From contig JBOZIK010000001.1 in the NCBI GenBank assembly GCA_051453625.1, positions 273,304,026 to 273,368,025 on the forward strand: a stretch of 64,000 bases of DNA, in the 5' to 3' direction. A program made the translations under genes and the position numbers. A model generated the notes under the pieces. That model made no database searches. It worked only from the letters and a program-made list of their open reading frames with translations, and was not told the origin of the DNA. Below, piece by piece: positions 1 through 11,136 of this stretch; the stretch's first letter is position 1, and every line of letters begins with the position of its first letter. The DNA is from Welwitschia mirabilis (Eukaryota > Gnetophyta > Gnetopsida > Welwitschiales).

Positions 1-792
1 AAATCTTCACTAAGAATAAAAAGGAATTTTCATTAAAATTGATATCAAAATGTTTTACATAGTTTAAAAACCCTATTGATTAAAGCTTACAAAATGTGGG
101 TTATAACAGTTTCCCAATATTAAGATAGAATTATCAAGGAAATCATATGTAATCAAGACTTCATATAAAATTCCATAATTCAGATACATGTATGCAAGTC
201 TTAGTAATGCAAGAATGTATAATGAATATTATGCTCTATTAAAAGGGTGTCAAAAATAATTATTGATCTAGATGTTTATTCCTATGATTAATACAAATAA
301 ACCTTATAAATTCACATGCCATGCACAACTAGATGGGTCATAGACATTACCTTGATCACTCTGATAGCTTACTTCCATAGCTAATGGAAGCTCTTTAGGT
401 GGCCTATCCCCTAAATCCATGTAATTTGATCACTTAACAAAGTTTAAAGCATAGAATTGAATTTACAACTAGGATATCATATGCAAGAGGAAATACTTAC
501 ATGAATAAATAAGATAGCAGGAAAAATACATGAAACATATAAGAGATGTAAGAAATAGATGAAAGTCCATAAACCATACAAGAAATAAAATAATAGATCA
601 TAAAACAATATTAAATTTAAGATAAAACTTAAGATATCATGAATATTACAAGGCTTCAAGGCTTTTTCAATATTAAACATTAAAATAGCCAAGATTAGAT
701 AGAAAAATCTTTTAGAGATATAAAATAAGAAGAGAAGAAGATCTTATTTATAGTACAAGATGTACAAAGTGAAGAGACACCATCATAAGAAG

Positions 793-933
793 AGTGGTAA
801 AGGTGATGAAAGTGGTGCAGTGGAAGTAGTGGAAGTGGTGGAGGTGGTGGAAGTGATGAAAGTGGTGTGGTAAAAGTATTAAAAGTGGTGTGGTGGAACT
901 GATGGAAGCGATAAAGGTGGTGAAAGTGGTGGA
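793..933. repeat. GTGGAAGTG-type minisatellite
   Basis: A purine-rich degenerate repeat built on GTGGAAGTG and GTGGTGGAA units runs for about 140 bases inside the LTR fragment. The matching places in the two G1 LTRs (around 9290-9350 and 14575-14640) have no such expansion, so it arose in this copy. It has no stop-free coding interpretation that I trust. Confidence 0.8.
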
Positions 934-948
934 AATTTCATTATCTTA

Positions 949-966
949 NNNNNNNNNNNNNNNNNN
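949..966. other. Sequence gap (18 N)
   Basis: Run of undetermined bases inside the LTR fragment, just right of the minisatellite. Nothing can be said about its content. Confidence 0.99.
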
Positions 967-1313
967 TAAAAAATAATTTTAGTTTTCATAAATAATAAAT
1001 AATCAATGAGATATTAAAAGTAAAAATAAAATATTTTGTAAAGATGGTTAGAAATTACAATTCCATAAAATTAATAACTCTAGACATTAACCATCTCTAT
1101 TCAAAATAATTTCATATTCAAACCCATAGCTCCTTGGAATTTTCTAAAATGAGAAATTAAATGAATAAAGCCAAAGTACAAAATAATGATTATGGAACTA
1201 TTAGCTATAAAGAAAAACATCTAAAATATTAGCCTTATATAATTTCATATCCTCTTTTAACTTATTGATTAAGATATTTTGGATGTTATTAAAAATTTTG
1301 GATGTAACATTTC

Positions 1314-3190
1314 ATTTATTATATAAATTTTCTATAATATCACATTTTGGACTTCTATTAAAGGTTGAACTCCTTCATCCTCATCAAAAAGTAACTAAAA
1401 CTAGAAATATGGTCTAATATCTAAATATTATTATCATCACTTTCCTTCATCATTATGTTACATGCCATTATTTTTTAATTTAGTAACTTCATCAAAAGGA
1501 GACATGTGATGGTTACCTTTATTATGAATTAAAGAATTTTTAGATCTCTCTTAAATTAATTCTTAATTTTTCTTGTAGGAATTGAATGTGGTTATAATCT
1601 AACTCGTCATTTAATAAATAGTCATCTTCATCTATATTATTCAATAATGGAATCGAATCATGCTTTTCCTTCTTTTTTTTGTCCATATTCTAATAAGTAG
1701 AAGGTTGTAGGTTTATTCATACTTTCATTTTCGATGTTGAAGTAATAATTATTATTAATTTTTTGTAGGTCCTTCTCATGATTCTCAAGGTAGGATGTAG
1801 TAGGATAGATTTAAACTATAAAAGAACCTTGAGATAATTGATTTTGCAATAAATTTTTCAAAGGATATTGATCATATTTTCCATCTTCTTATTGGTGTAT
1901 TCTTCCTTCTTTTTCATTTCATTAAGAATTTCGATAACATAGTTATTTTTTTATTCATAATAGATTGTGGTAAATGGATCTTCTTCTTCATGATAATCAA
2001 TGGAAGATGGTTGTTCTTCAAAATAGTTCATGGAAGATGGTTGGGATTCACTAAAATAATTATAGGATTTTCCACTAGATGTACTAAAATCCCTAAAATA
2101 TTGCACATCATCATTATCATTTTCAAATAAAGATTAAAAAGAAGAAAATGAAAAATAAAGTGGTTGAAAAAGGGAAGGAACCCAATTCCTTGTCTTAACA
2201 CTATTTGGTATTATCCATATTCTTTCTATATCTATTTTTCTAAGTGGTCTCTTATCATTTTCATTTAAAATTATATTATTTCTCCTTCTTTTAACTCTTA
2301 TTTTAGTTCATATTTCTCAAAGTGGCCTTTTATCATCATTCCTGGAAGTAGATGGGAAGGATGAATAAGAAGAATTCTTATTTTAAATTTCTATATCATC
2401 ATTGGAAGATAAATTAAAAGATTTTAATTTTTTATATTTCCTTTTACAAATGATTTTCTAATTATAACATTTTCTTTGAATATTTCTAGTTTGTATTAAG
2501 TGATGCTACTCATTAATGAAGAAAGAAATAGAATAATTTTTCTTCTATTGTATTATTTTTATAAGTGCTCTTTAAAAAATTTGGTTTTAATGTAACAAAA
2601 GAAGAAAAATTTTCCTTAAACCTTGAAAATTTTATACCTTATTATGCATACCTAAATTTTATTTTTTATTAAGTAAGCCTTTTTTTATTATTTTTCTTGA
2701 TTAAGCTTTATTCCCTTAGTTATTTTATCTTTTCACTAGATTTTATGATGTCTCTTCATGTTTAGAAAATTATCTACCTATTCATCATCTTGGTCATTAT
2801 CTAGATAATATCTTAGAAAACTAGAAAATAAAAAACAAAAAATAGAGAAAACAGAAAACAAAATTATTAAAAATTAGAATAGAAACATATTATCAATTGT
2901 CTTCCTATGTCATTTAGATGACAAAGGAGATGATATTATGTAATGGAAAATTTAAAAAAAAAAGCTATGAAAAAAATTCAAAAAATCATAACCATAGGAC
3001 ATTGTCCACCTATCTCTGAATGACAGATAAGACAACAAATAAAAAAAATGCAAAACAGAAAAAGCAAAAAAATATGAAAAGAAAATTTGCAGTATTTATA
3101 GTAAAAATACAATGCTACTATAAAAAAAAAAACCTAAATCAAAATCCAAAGCACTTATTTAGGTAACAAAAATTTCCACGCTCCTTATGG
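1314..3190 (-). mobile_element. E1 internal region, decayed gag-like stretch and leader
   Basis: This lies immediately inside the primer binding site of E1 and therefore holds its leader and the start of its gag region, read leftwards. On the minus strand, about 2140 to 1950 gives an acidic, Ser/Tyr/Phe-rich open stretch with repeated QPSS-type motifs (for example SESQPSSMNYFEEQPSS). It is followed by a Lys/Glu-rich helix-like part around 1900-1930. A second acidic stretch (LLNNIDEDDYLLNDELDY) lies near 1580-1650. I could not align these to the gag of E3 or E4, so 'gag' rests on position only. The A-rich portion 2820-3190 is leader and contains a hairpin module at 2898-2934. Confidence 0.5.
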
Positions 3191-3212
3191 CTTTCTTGTA
3201 ATGGTGTCAAGA
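3191..3212 (-). other. E1 primer binding site, tRNA-Asp type
   Basis: Read on the minus strand, the bases next to the LTR end are TCTTGACACCATTACAAGAA. This is a decayed match to the Asp-type primer site of Athila and Tat gypsy elements, with the same form as at 60089-60113. It fixes the element as minus-strand, with its interior to the left. Confidence 0.7.
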
Positions 3213-4497
3213 TGTTACAGTGTGTATTTATGCAATTTTGTATGTCCTTAATCAAATCCTATTAATTATAAATACTTGCATAAATAAAATACACCAATAT
3301 AGACGAGAGTTAACTTGAACATTATAATTCATCAGAGGAATTAGGCCAAAACTTAGGAAATGAATTATCACAAAGTATTTTTAGGTTTATCTTTTTAAGG
3401 TTTAAAATTAAAATCATAACATAAGAAAATATATAAACTAATGCAATTTAAATGTATGAAAACTATTCTAAATGCAATATTTATCTAACTACCAAATATC
3501 TATCACTACAATTGGCCTTATATAATCTAGATTAATCAAGAAAACTATTACTAATCCTAAAAAACCTAGGCTATTAATTAGATCAAACAAAATATGGAAA
3601 ACATGCAATGATTAAGCTGAAAAAAATATAAAATGTAATTCATTGCAAATCCTAAACTAATGATTCCAATATTGACAAAGGTTTTCTTTCATGTCCTATA
3701 TCAATTATGAAATGGTTATAAAATTGTAATGAATTTAAATCATAAGGGAATTGCATATGAATATATATAAAACTAAAAGAAGATCTTCATTAGAAATCAA
3801 ACCAACATTTCTTATAAAGTAGTAACATCTCAATGAAGGAGATAATCAAATACCAAGGAAGACTCCTCTCTATAGCTAATGGATAGACCTTCCACACTTT
3901 AATATTTCATCATGAGAATCTTTAATGCTAAATAAGATAAATTTAGATTTAAGAGAAAAGAAGGTATTGATTACAATAAAGGAGGTATTTATTACAACAA
4001 AAGTTTTTAACAATGGAAAATCTAATAGATGCATTAAAAACCCTAATGGATTACAAAAAGCACATAACACATTGCACAAATTAGGTAAAGTTTTATGCAT
4101 TGATTAACTTTAGGTATCATCCTAATGATTATTCAGATAATGAAGGAGATGATGCCATGTCAATAAAGGTTCACATTAGCTTGCATATTTTATCTAATTA
4201 GTGTCCTTACTAGTATCCACATGTTATCATCTACAAGTATCATCCAGATGATAGAGAAAATGATACTCTTCTTAATGATGTTTTTCCAAGAGAATTTATC
4301 TTTATAGATCATTAATAACTCCTCAAAATGTGAAGTATCAGAATTTCTTCAAAATGCCTCCAAACATGCTTATACTTGTGCATTGCCATGATTTTATCCT
4401 TAACTCTTGATAATCATCATTTTTCACTTAAACACATCTAAATGTCTTATAAAAGTACTTAAAATTCCCCATCAAATATAGATAATTTGGCATCACA
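3213..4497 (-). mobile_element. E1 5' LTR (Athila-like)
   Basis: This LTR is about 1.28 kb. It starts TGTTACAGTGTGTATTTATG and ends near CATCACA at 4497. It is clearly related along its length to the E4 LTRs (48972-50230 and 60114-61409), sharing the same landmarks: the 'tatcattagtc..gatgat' hairpin modules at 4115-4154 and 4224-4265 and the 'ccc(t)atcaaatat' stretch just before the end. On its right it runs straight into the C1 Copia LTR, which lacks its own first tens of bases. E1 therefore probably inserted into that LTR, and the other half is beyond the left edge of the window. Confidence 0.8.
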
Positions 4498-5891
4498 ATA
4501 ATATATCATTACAAATAAAGTTAGATCATGATAGTCACAAGTGGATATTAGAATTTTAAAGATGATATCTTATGAGAATCCTAGAATTAAAACTTAAAAT
4601 TAGTTATCTAAAGACATCTATAGAATAAAAGGGTTAATAGTGAAGACATCTAGATCTTGAAGATATCTATGTTGAAAATGTCTATAAATCAAAGACATCT
4701 TTGATGGATTAGCTTTCAAGTTACAAGTTAAAGATGATTATCTCATTAAAGGCAACTCTGCTAAAATTTGAATTTGATATAGATGAAGACTACTACATGT
4801 TTGAATATTTTTAATCTAAGCTAAAATAGATTATACAAATAAATTTTGATTAATTTATAGGTGATTTCACTAAATACATCTATCAAATGAATACATGTGA
4901 CTATTAGTAGACATTTATAGTTTCGAAGACATATTGGATCAAAGTATACATCAATTAGAAATGAAGATATGCATCTAATACCTATATGCTTCTATCCATT
5001 ACATGATTATTACAAAAGTTTAAATAGCTACTATTGAGATGAAATAGTTTATAAATGCATGATGTCATAGAACAAATTATAGCTTTTGGTACTTTAATGA
5101 CATAGTTCTTGCTTATAGTGTCTACGTTATTGCTTCTTAGATCTGACATTACTGCATCATTATCTAATACTCATAATAATGACAACAAAAGAAACTTAAG
5201 AACTTCTTCATAACTACATATTTCAGGCTTGTTGTTATATTATACTATTTGGTTCTTACTTTGCTGAACTATCTTATTCCTGAATATTATTATAAGCTAT
5301 TACTGTATTATCAAAGTTATTGTAAGTAACCTTTATATGGGTATGCTTTGAGGTTATGCCTATGAGAACTTGCATTATTGTATTTTCTTAAGAAGAAGAG
5401 ATTGATATCTTATGAGGATTATTTTACATTATTATTATAATATTGGTAGTATACCAAAAAATTGGTATTTTCTTAATGGAAAGAAAGTGTTGCTTGCAAA
5501 GACACTCTTATTATTATAAGGTTGTGGTGCACTAGAGACCTAGTATTTTCCTTAAGGTGAGAGAGTATTGTCTTTTGACGAGACTCTCATTATCAAAAGG
5601 TTAATGGTGTACTAAAAAATTATTATTTTCTAAGAATAAAAGACTACTACCTTGTGAGGAGAATCACATTGTTGTAAGGTTGATAGCACATCAAAAAATA
5701 AAAATTTCTTATAATTCAAGAATATTCAAAGGTACAAAAGGAAGCTACCATCTATGTGTGGAGGTTCCTAATGTAGGAAACCATGTTATATTATTAAGGT
5801 ATTTATTATTATGTTTTTTAATTTTATTATTAGATAAAATTTTACTTGGTAGAACTCACTTGCCTCTTTTCTCTAAGTTCAATGATTTTCA
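4498..5891 (+). mobile_element. C1 5' LTR (Copia), truncated at its start
   Basis: This aligns along its length with 20520-21929, the C1 3' LTR. About the first 75 bases of the LTR, seen at 20442-20515, are missing here. The LTR ends near 5891, two bases before a Met-type primer site. Its left half carries repeated AGACATCT-like motifs (4612, 4644, 4693). Homologous sites in the 3' LTR carry AGATGTCT or AGATGTTT instead. The right third has runs such as 'accactatttccttaag' and related 'ctattttctaag' copies spaced about 60-80 bases apart, as does the 3' LTR. Confidence 0.85.
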
Positions 5892-5893
5892 AG

Positions 5894-5905
5894 TGGCATC
5901 AGAGC
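5894..5905 (+). other. C1 primer binding site, tRNA-Met type
   Basis: TGGCATCAGAGC differs by one base from the TGGTATCAGAGC site complementary to the 3' end of initiator Met tRNA used by plant Copia and gypsy elements. It starts two bases after the LTR end, and gag starts 38 bases further on at 5944. Confidence 0.9.
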
Positions 5906-5943
5906 AAGTACTTATGAAAAGGAGCAACTTTATTAATTGAATA

Positions 5944-6054
5944 ATGGAAGAGATGACATCTATTAAATCTAGGATCTTTGATGGGATAAACTATGCTAAT
6001 TGACAGATAAGAATGTAGGTGTATTTACATTCTTTTGAGTTTTAAGTATGATAA
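5944..6054 (+). pseudogene. gag: C1 gag, N-terminal piece (interrupted by G1)
   Basis: The start codon at 5944 opens a frame of Copia gag type. The first 20 codons lead into the hallmark N-terminal block, seen as RIFDGINYAN followed by a stop at the expected Trp codon, then QIRM, another stop and VYLHSFEF. Gag proteins of this family coat element RNA in the cytoplasm and build the virus-like particle. The frame then runs into G1 at 6055 and resumes at 14991 with SIDEGCANL, the next block expected in the same family, so the two pieces are one gene split by a nested insertion. It was already carrying stops, or has gained them since, and cannot be functional. The next piece is annotated at 14991. 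Confidence 0.88.
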
Positions 6055-9000
6055 ATTAATGCCTTAAATTTTACAATTGTAAATCTTCATAAACTTGATG
6101 CTCTGATATCAAATTGTAAAGTCCGTAAAATTTCTATAGTTGAAAAACTTCAAACTATCTCTAAAATACCAAAATATAATAGGTCCAAAATTCTAGAATT
6201 GAAAAAAAAATTAAAACTTCATCTAGCTCTTATTTCTGATATCATATGAAACATGTAGGTTTTTAAATGATTAAAACTTAAATGCTAAGAATTTAAAGTT
6301 GAAATTTTAATAATATGCTCTTTGATCAAGGTGAAACAAAAAGGTGTACATCCCAAAAAAAAGAATATAATATCATTAATAGAAAACCTTATTTGTAAGG
6401 TTGGATTTACACATAATGTTCTCAAATACTTATGAATTCACTAAATAACTAGAGATTACATTTGTATATGTATTAATATTATCTAATACATTATGTCAAC
6501 TTAGGTATAAATCTAGTCAACTTAATAATTATCCAAGCATGTATAAAAAAAAGACCTTAAGAGAAATAAATAATAATTAAAAGTTTATGTTATCACCTTA
6601 GGTCCCACTGAATTTTGGAGAAGACTGAGTAGTTATATCGTGATTTTATAAAAAGAATAATATCTAAGAGCTTCAACCTATAACTCATGATGGTTATCTA
6701 TTTATAATAAACATTCCCTATAAATAAGAAATTGAAAATAACTTATGTTATAATAGGAATGTTACACATTCCTTAATATCTTAACTATAAGGAGGGCCAA
6801 AATTTAGAAACCTTTTTTTAAATAATATTTATTTTATAAAAACAAATAAAGAGGCAAGCATTAGAGTTGAACCTACGACCTATTATTTCTTCTAGATTTT
6901 AGATATCTAACTCCATCACTACTTCCATCTTGCTTAAGAACATTACAAATTCTTTTTCTTTAAGAGGAAGCTAGTTTAATGCTAACCCAGGAATGCACTA
7001 TGGAAACATAGAATTCCAATGAGAAGATTTATGTACATGATGAAGATGGAGGCATGTGAGATTGATGAAGATGAATGCATATGAGATGGAAGGGGGATAT
7101 GTTGATGAAAGGATGTATTACATGCCAGAATGAAATGTACAAAGATTCATTGGAAGGAAATTCCAATTTTCAGAAGTAGTGTCACTAAATAATCACTTAA
7201 AAATAGGAAACATAATAACCTAAGTAAATGATTTTCAAACAAAGAACTAAGTAAAAAAACTAGAACAATGGAGTTGTGAATGAAAGAAATTATGCTTAAA
7301 TAAAAATGATTTGACTTGAGGCCTCAATAAATCCTTAGATCTACATTACTTTTGGGTGAACTCTTACTTTCATCCTCTCAATGCAATTTCTTTCTAACAC
7401 AATTGACATTTGAAGCTGAATCTCCCTCTTACTTTCATCCTCTCAATGCAATTTCCTTCTTATAGAAGAATTGCCAAAGAGATATTATGCATAAACAAAA
7501 ATGCAGAGAATGATGTGGATCACCATAGAAATGTTGTGTAAATAAGAGGAACATTGGTAAGTCAGGTAAATGTTAAAAAAAATTGAGTATTAAACAAATG
7601 ATCAATGGTAGGAGTAACGTGGACTCTTCTTGATAATGATCCTCTCTTCAAACATTTCTTTTTAAAGAAAATAAGGCATTATCATTCTTTAGTGACCAAA
7701 TGACCTATTCAGAAATTAAGTATGTGTTACAAATAATGCTCCTACAAACTCTAAAACTTTCATGGAGTTCATATTGATGTTGAACGAAAGGAGCATTAAT
7801 TTGAAAGCTAAGATTTGCTATGAGAGCAGAGTGTTAGGGAAGAATGATGCGTTGAAGATGGATTATAATAGAAGTAAGTAAGAGATGCACAGGTAAAGAG
7901 ACACACTTGAGAGAAGAAAGTAGCATATGAAATAGAAAGAAAATGCACTATAGGTAAGAGAAATGCACTAGAAGAAGAAAAGAGAAGGATGAAAAAAACT
8001 TAGTGAAACAATCCAAACCCAAGGAATTCAATGAAAAACATCTTCTCAAATATACTTAGACCCCCTTAATAAAAGTTTATTACAAGTGTTATTTGCCCCT
8101 AAATGTTTCTAATACACTTCTAGACCAATTAGCCTTAAAAAATAAAAGCCTATTTAGAATTTTCTCTTGGGATATTATCTTTTATTTTTGGATATACATA
8201 AGAAATGAGCTCCAAATAAAATTTTGCAAATTTTAAACTCCATATTTCCATCTAAATTATTCTAAGAATTATTTCTCTAATTAATAAGATATAATCATAG
8301 TTTCATGTGTGTTCAAAATAAACAATATAAGAACCAATATAAAACACAACATAAATAAAATCTTAAATTAAAGGAGAAGCACTTGTATTCATACAAATAA
8401 AAGGGAAATACATTGTACATATCTATAACACTTCTTATAATAATTTCAAATACATTAACCACATTCATATTACAATTAGATCTTCTAAAGATATTCATTA
8501 AATACATGAATTTAAGTAATGAGTATGAAAATAATTCTCCATCTAATAGTAGCAACTGACTCATTCAAAGATCATCCTCATGCTAGATCCTACACATGCA
8601 AGTATGGTGTGAGAATTATACCTTCAAAATTCCTAGTATAGTCCATGGTAAAGTCTAAAGTAAGTTTTTTTTAATAATAGGAAGGAATCCATCAAAATAT
8701 TAGTTGACCCAAACCTCAAATCAATACAACAATTGAGGTATAATATCCTGGTCTCACAAAAATGTTCAAGGCCCCATCATAGAAGTTTCAATTACCCATT
8801 TTCTACTAGATCATTCCTATGACCAATAGAAATCCTTCAGGTGGCATAACCCCCTAAAGCCTCATGACATCATTTCATGTAACAACTAGATGGATAACCA
8901 CCCTAATCACGGACAGCCACTCCTATGACCAGTAGAAGCCCTTCAGGTGATCTAGTCCCTGAAGCCACATGATTTCATTATAACAAAGCTTTTAACATCA

Positions 9001-9704
9001 AAGATAAATCATAGCCAAGATTTACATAAGAAAAGATTCACTTCAAACATGTGAAAAATATAAGAATTAATTAGGACATACAAGAGATAAATAGATTTAC
9101 ATGAACCAAAAAGAAATTAATGAAAATCATAAAACCATACTAATTCTTGAGAATAATTCAAGATCTCAAAAAGGTTACAAGGCTTTAAAGCTTTCCCAAG
9201 CTTTAAGACTTAATAGCAAAGGGTTCTCCATAAATGAAAATGAGAGAATAGAAGAAGGAGGATCTTATTTATAGTTAGGATTTGATGGAATGAGTCACAG
9301 AGATATAAAGATTAAACATCATAAATAAGGGTAGTTATAAGATGGGGATTTCTGTTACCTTTCTAGGTCACTGAGAAAATAATAATTAACAATTAAGCTT
9401 ACATAATTAATAAAAAATAAGATGTTAGTAGTAACTAAAACCTTCCATAGCATGATAGCAATTTTAGTAATAAATAAAATAATAGCTCTACACATTAAGC
9501 ATCTTTTAATCACAATAATTTCAAATTCAAATCCATAACTCATTAATATTTTTTAAAATGAGAAATTAAATGAATAAGCCAAAGCACAAAATAATAATCA
9601 TGAAACTATTAGCAATAAGAAAAACATACAAGATTTAGCATGAAGTATTAGTTTTAAAATATTTTAAACTTAAATCTTGATTGTTTGAAATTTGGGATAT
9701 GATA
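6055..9704 (-). mobile_element. G1 3' LTR
   Basis: About 3.65 kb, homologous from end to end with 11137-14990. Landmarks shared by both are the 'cttcataaacttgatgctct' stretch near the left edge, the 'ctagatcctacacatgcaag' stretch near 8583 and 13863, and 'cccttcaggtg' repeats near 8940 and 14227. The right edge ends GGGATATGATA, followed at once by a pyrimidine tract, the complement of the polypurine tract. A perfect 30-base direct repeat (7361-7390 and 7426-7455) is present in this copy only. It contains no supported host gene. Confidence 0.87.
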
Positions 9705-9720
9705 TTTCTCCACCTCCTTA
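9705..9720 (-). other. G1 polypurine tract
   Basis: On the minus strand TAAGGAGGTGGAGAAA lies directly before the 3' LTR start TATCATATCCC. This purine run is the expected primer for plus-strand DNA synthesis, and its position confirms the minus orientation of G1. Confidence 0.8.
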
Positions 9721-10752
9721 AAACTAGAAATTGGTAAAAGTGTCTTACATTTTAAGAAGTTTTCCTTCTAAAATTATTATTTGGAATCACTAAAAGAATT
9801 GAAAATTTCTCCTATCTAAGTCCTATTCTGATGAATAAATAGTTTGATAACTTGATGCTTAAGTAATTATTTTACAGCAAGGAAATTTTAATACCTAATT
9901 CATCTTGCATTGCAAATATTAGGTTCCTTTATTTGAGATTGATGCATAAATATTTCTTATATCTATTGAATTCCTTTTGCTAAGGCAATTTCTAGCATAG
10001 TAGAGACCTCCATAATTATTACATCCTTTATTTGAAAATATTTAGTCTCATTATCTATGCAATAGCAATTTCTTGTTCTAACTTTAAGCTTTTCTTTTCT
10101 TTTTTTTTCGATTTTGTATTGCATTAAACCTAGAGATTTTACCTTTGCCATGAATTCAATTGGGCTATTATCTCTAAAGAATGTCTTCTTTATTTCTTCA
10201 AATTCTCCTCTTTCTTGAAAAATTCTTTTCTTTTCCCTAAACTCCTTGTATTTGTTCATAGATTCTTCACTTGTTCTAACCTTTCCTAGAGCTTTTCTAA
10301 TGGTTTTAGATTAGAATAACTTAACTTAGCTTTGAATTATAGGATGCAATCTAGCTATGAATTTATGAACCCTTACTATTTCACTTCTTGCTAACTTAGG
10401 AACATCTGCGGTATATCCCAGCTACGAATCAAACCCCACAACCCCAATACTAGCTAAATGGGATGCAAGAGCTCCATAAACTTATATTCATATTGAGATG
10501 ATATCATCAGACCTTATTTAAGACTATAGAATTCTTCAGCTTTTGAATTCAAGAAAAATTCTAATTTATACCTGACTTTAAAACTTTCTTTAAATTCTTC
10601 CTAAGGAATGGACATTGGATAAGATACTTGAAGTTTTTCTACATTCCATCATAAAGCTACTCCTTTCACAAGCTGATGGGTTGCTAGCAATGCCTTTTGT
10701 TTAGAGGTAAAGTTAAATAAATCCAATTCTCTTTTAATAGAAATTAACCATG
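9721..10752 (-). pseudogene. gag: G1 gag remnant plus downstream ORF
   Basis: Read leftwards from 10752, the frame shows the retroelement gag core: LATHQLVKGVALWW near 10650-10700, then EEFKESFKVRY and a YSLK-stop-GLMISSQYEYKFMELL stretch down to about 10480. This is the usual order of the plant gypsy gag domain, with stops where Trp and Gln codons are expected. Gag packages element RNA. Further on (10259 to 9963) is an open, very basic 98-codon stretch beginning MNKYKEFREKKR. It may be the nucleic-acid-binding end of gag or noise, and I do not recognise it. The N terminus of gag lies in the adjacent gap. No pol domain follows before the polypurine tract. Confidence 0.75.
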
Positions 10753-10924
10753 NNNNNNNNNNNNNNNNNNNNNNNNNNNNNNNNNNNNNNNNNNNNNNNN
10801 NNNNNNNNNNNNNNNNNNNNNNNNNNNNNNNNNNNNNNNNNNNNNNNNNNNNNNNNNNNNNNNNNNNNNNNNNNNNNNNNNNNNNNNNNNNNNNNNNNNN
10901 NNNNNNNNNNNNNNNNNNNNNNNN
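10753..10924. other. Sequence gap (172 N)
   Basis: Undetermined bases inside the G1 interior, at the place where the gag N terminus is expected. Both edges are ordinary G1 sequence without duplicated flanks. Confidence 0.99.
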
Positions 10925-11120
10925 TTCATCATCATTTTATGAGCCATATTATTACTATAGAAATCAACTACAGATATCATAATCCCATGATAAAATATTT
11001 AAGCCAAGTAAATATGCAAAGTTAATAATACTTATACCTAGTGAGTTCATTAAATAACAATAGTTACGCTAGTAAATTTATTAACTTAACCATAGTTGTT
11101 CCTAGTAAATTCGAAACCTA

Positions 11121-11133
11121 GACTCTGATACTA
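11121..11133 (-). other. G1 primer binding site, tRNA-iMet type
   Basis: On the minus strand TAGTATCAGAGTC follows the LTR end (GGCATTACA) after three bases. It matches the initiator-Met primer site with one or two decayed bases. It places the 5' LTR on the right. Confidence 0.82.
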
Positions 11134-11136
11134 AAT

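Larger units (their letters stand above)
1..1313 (-). mobile_element. Long gypsy LTR fragment, G1-related (partial)
   Basis: The stretch from about 300 to 1313 resembles the right part of both LTRs of the G1 element. Positions 310-460, with a segment about a plant-like 'tagctaatggaagctc' run, correspond to 8870-9010 and 14160-14300. Positions 1070-1250 correspond to 9480-9660 and 14760-14930. The right edge is put at about 1313, where the sequence ends in GGATGTAACA, the position of GGGATGTGATA at the right edge of the G1 5' LTR. The rest of this copy lies outside the window. The first 300 bases are assigned by continuity only. Orientation is taken from G1. The boundary is uncertain by some tens of bases. 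Confidence 0.6.
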
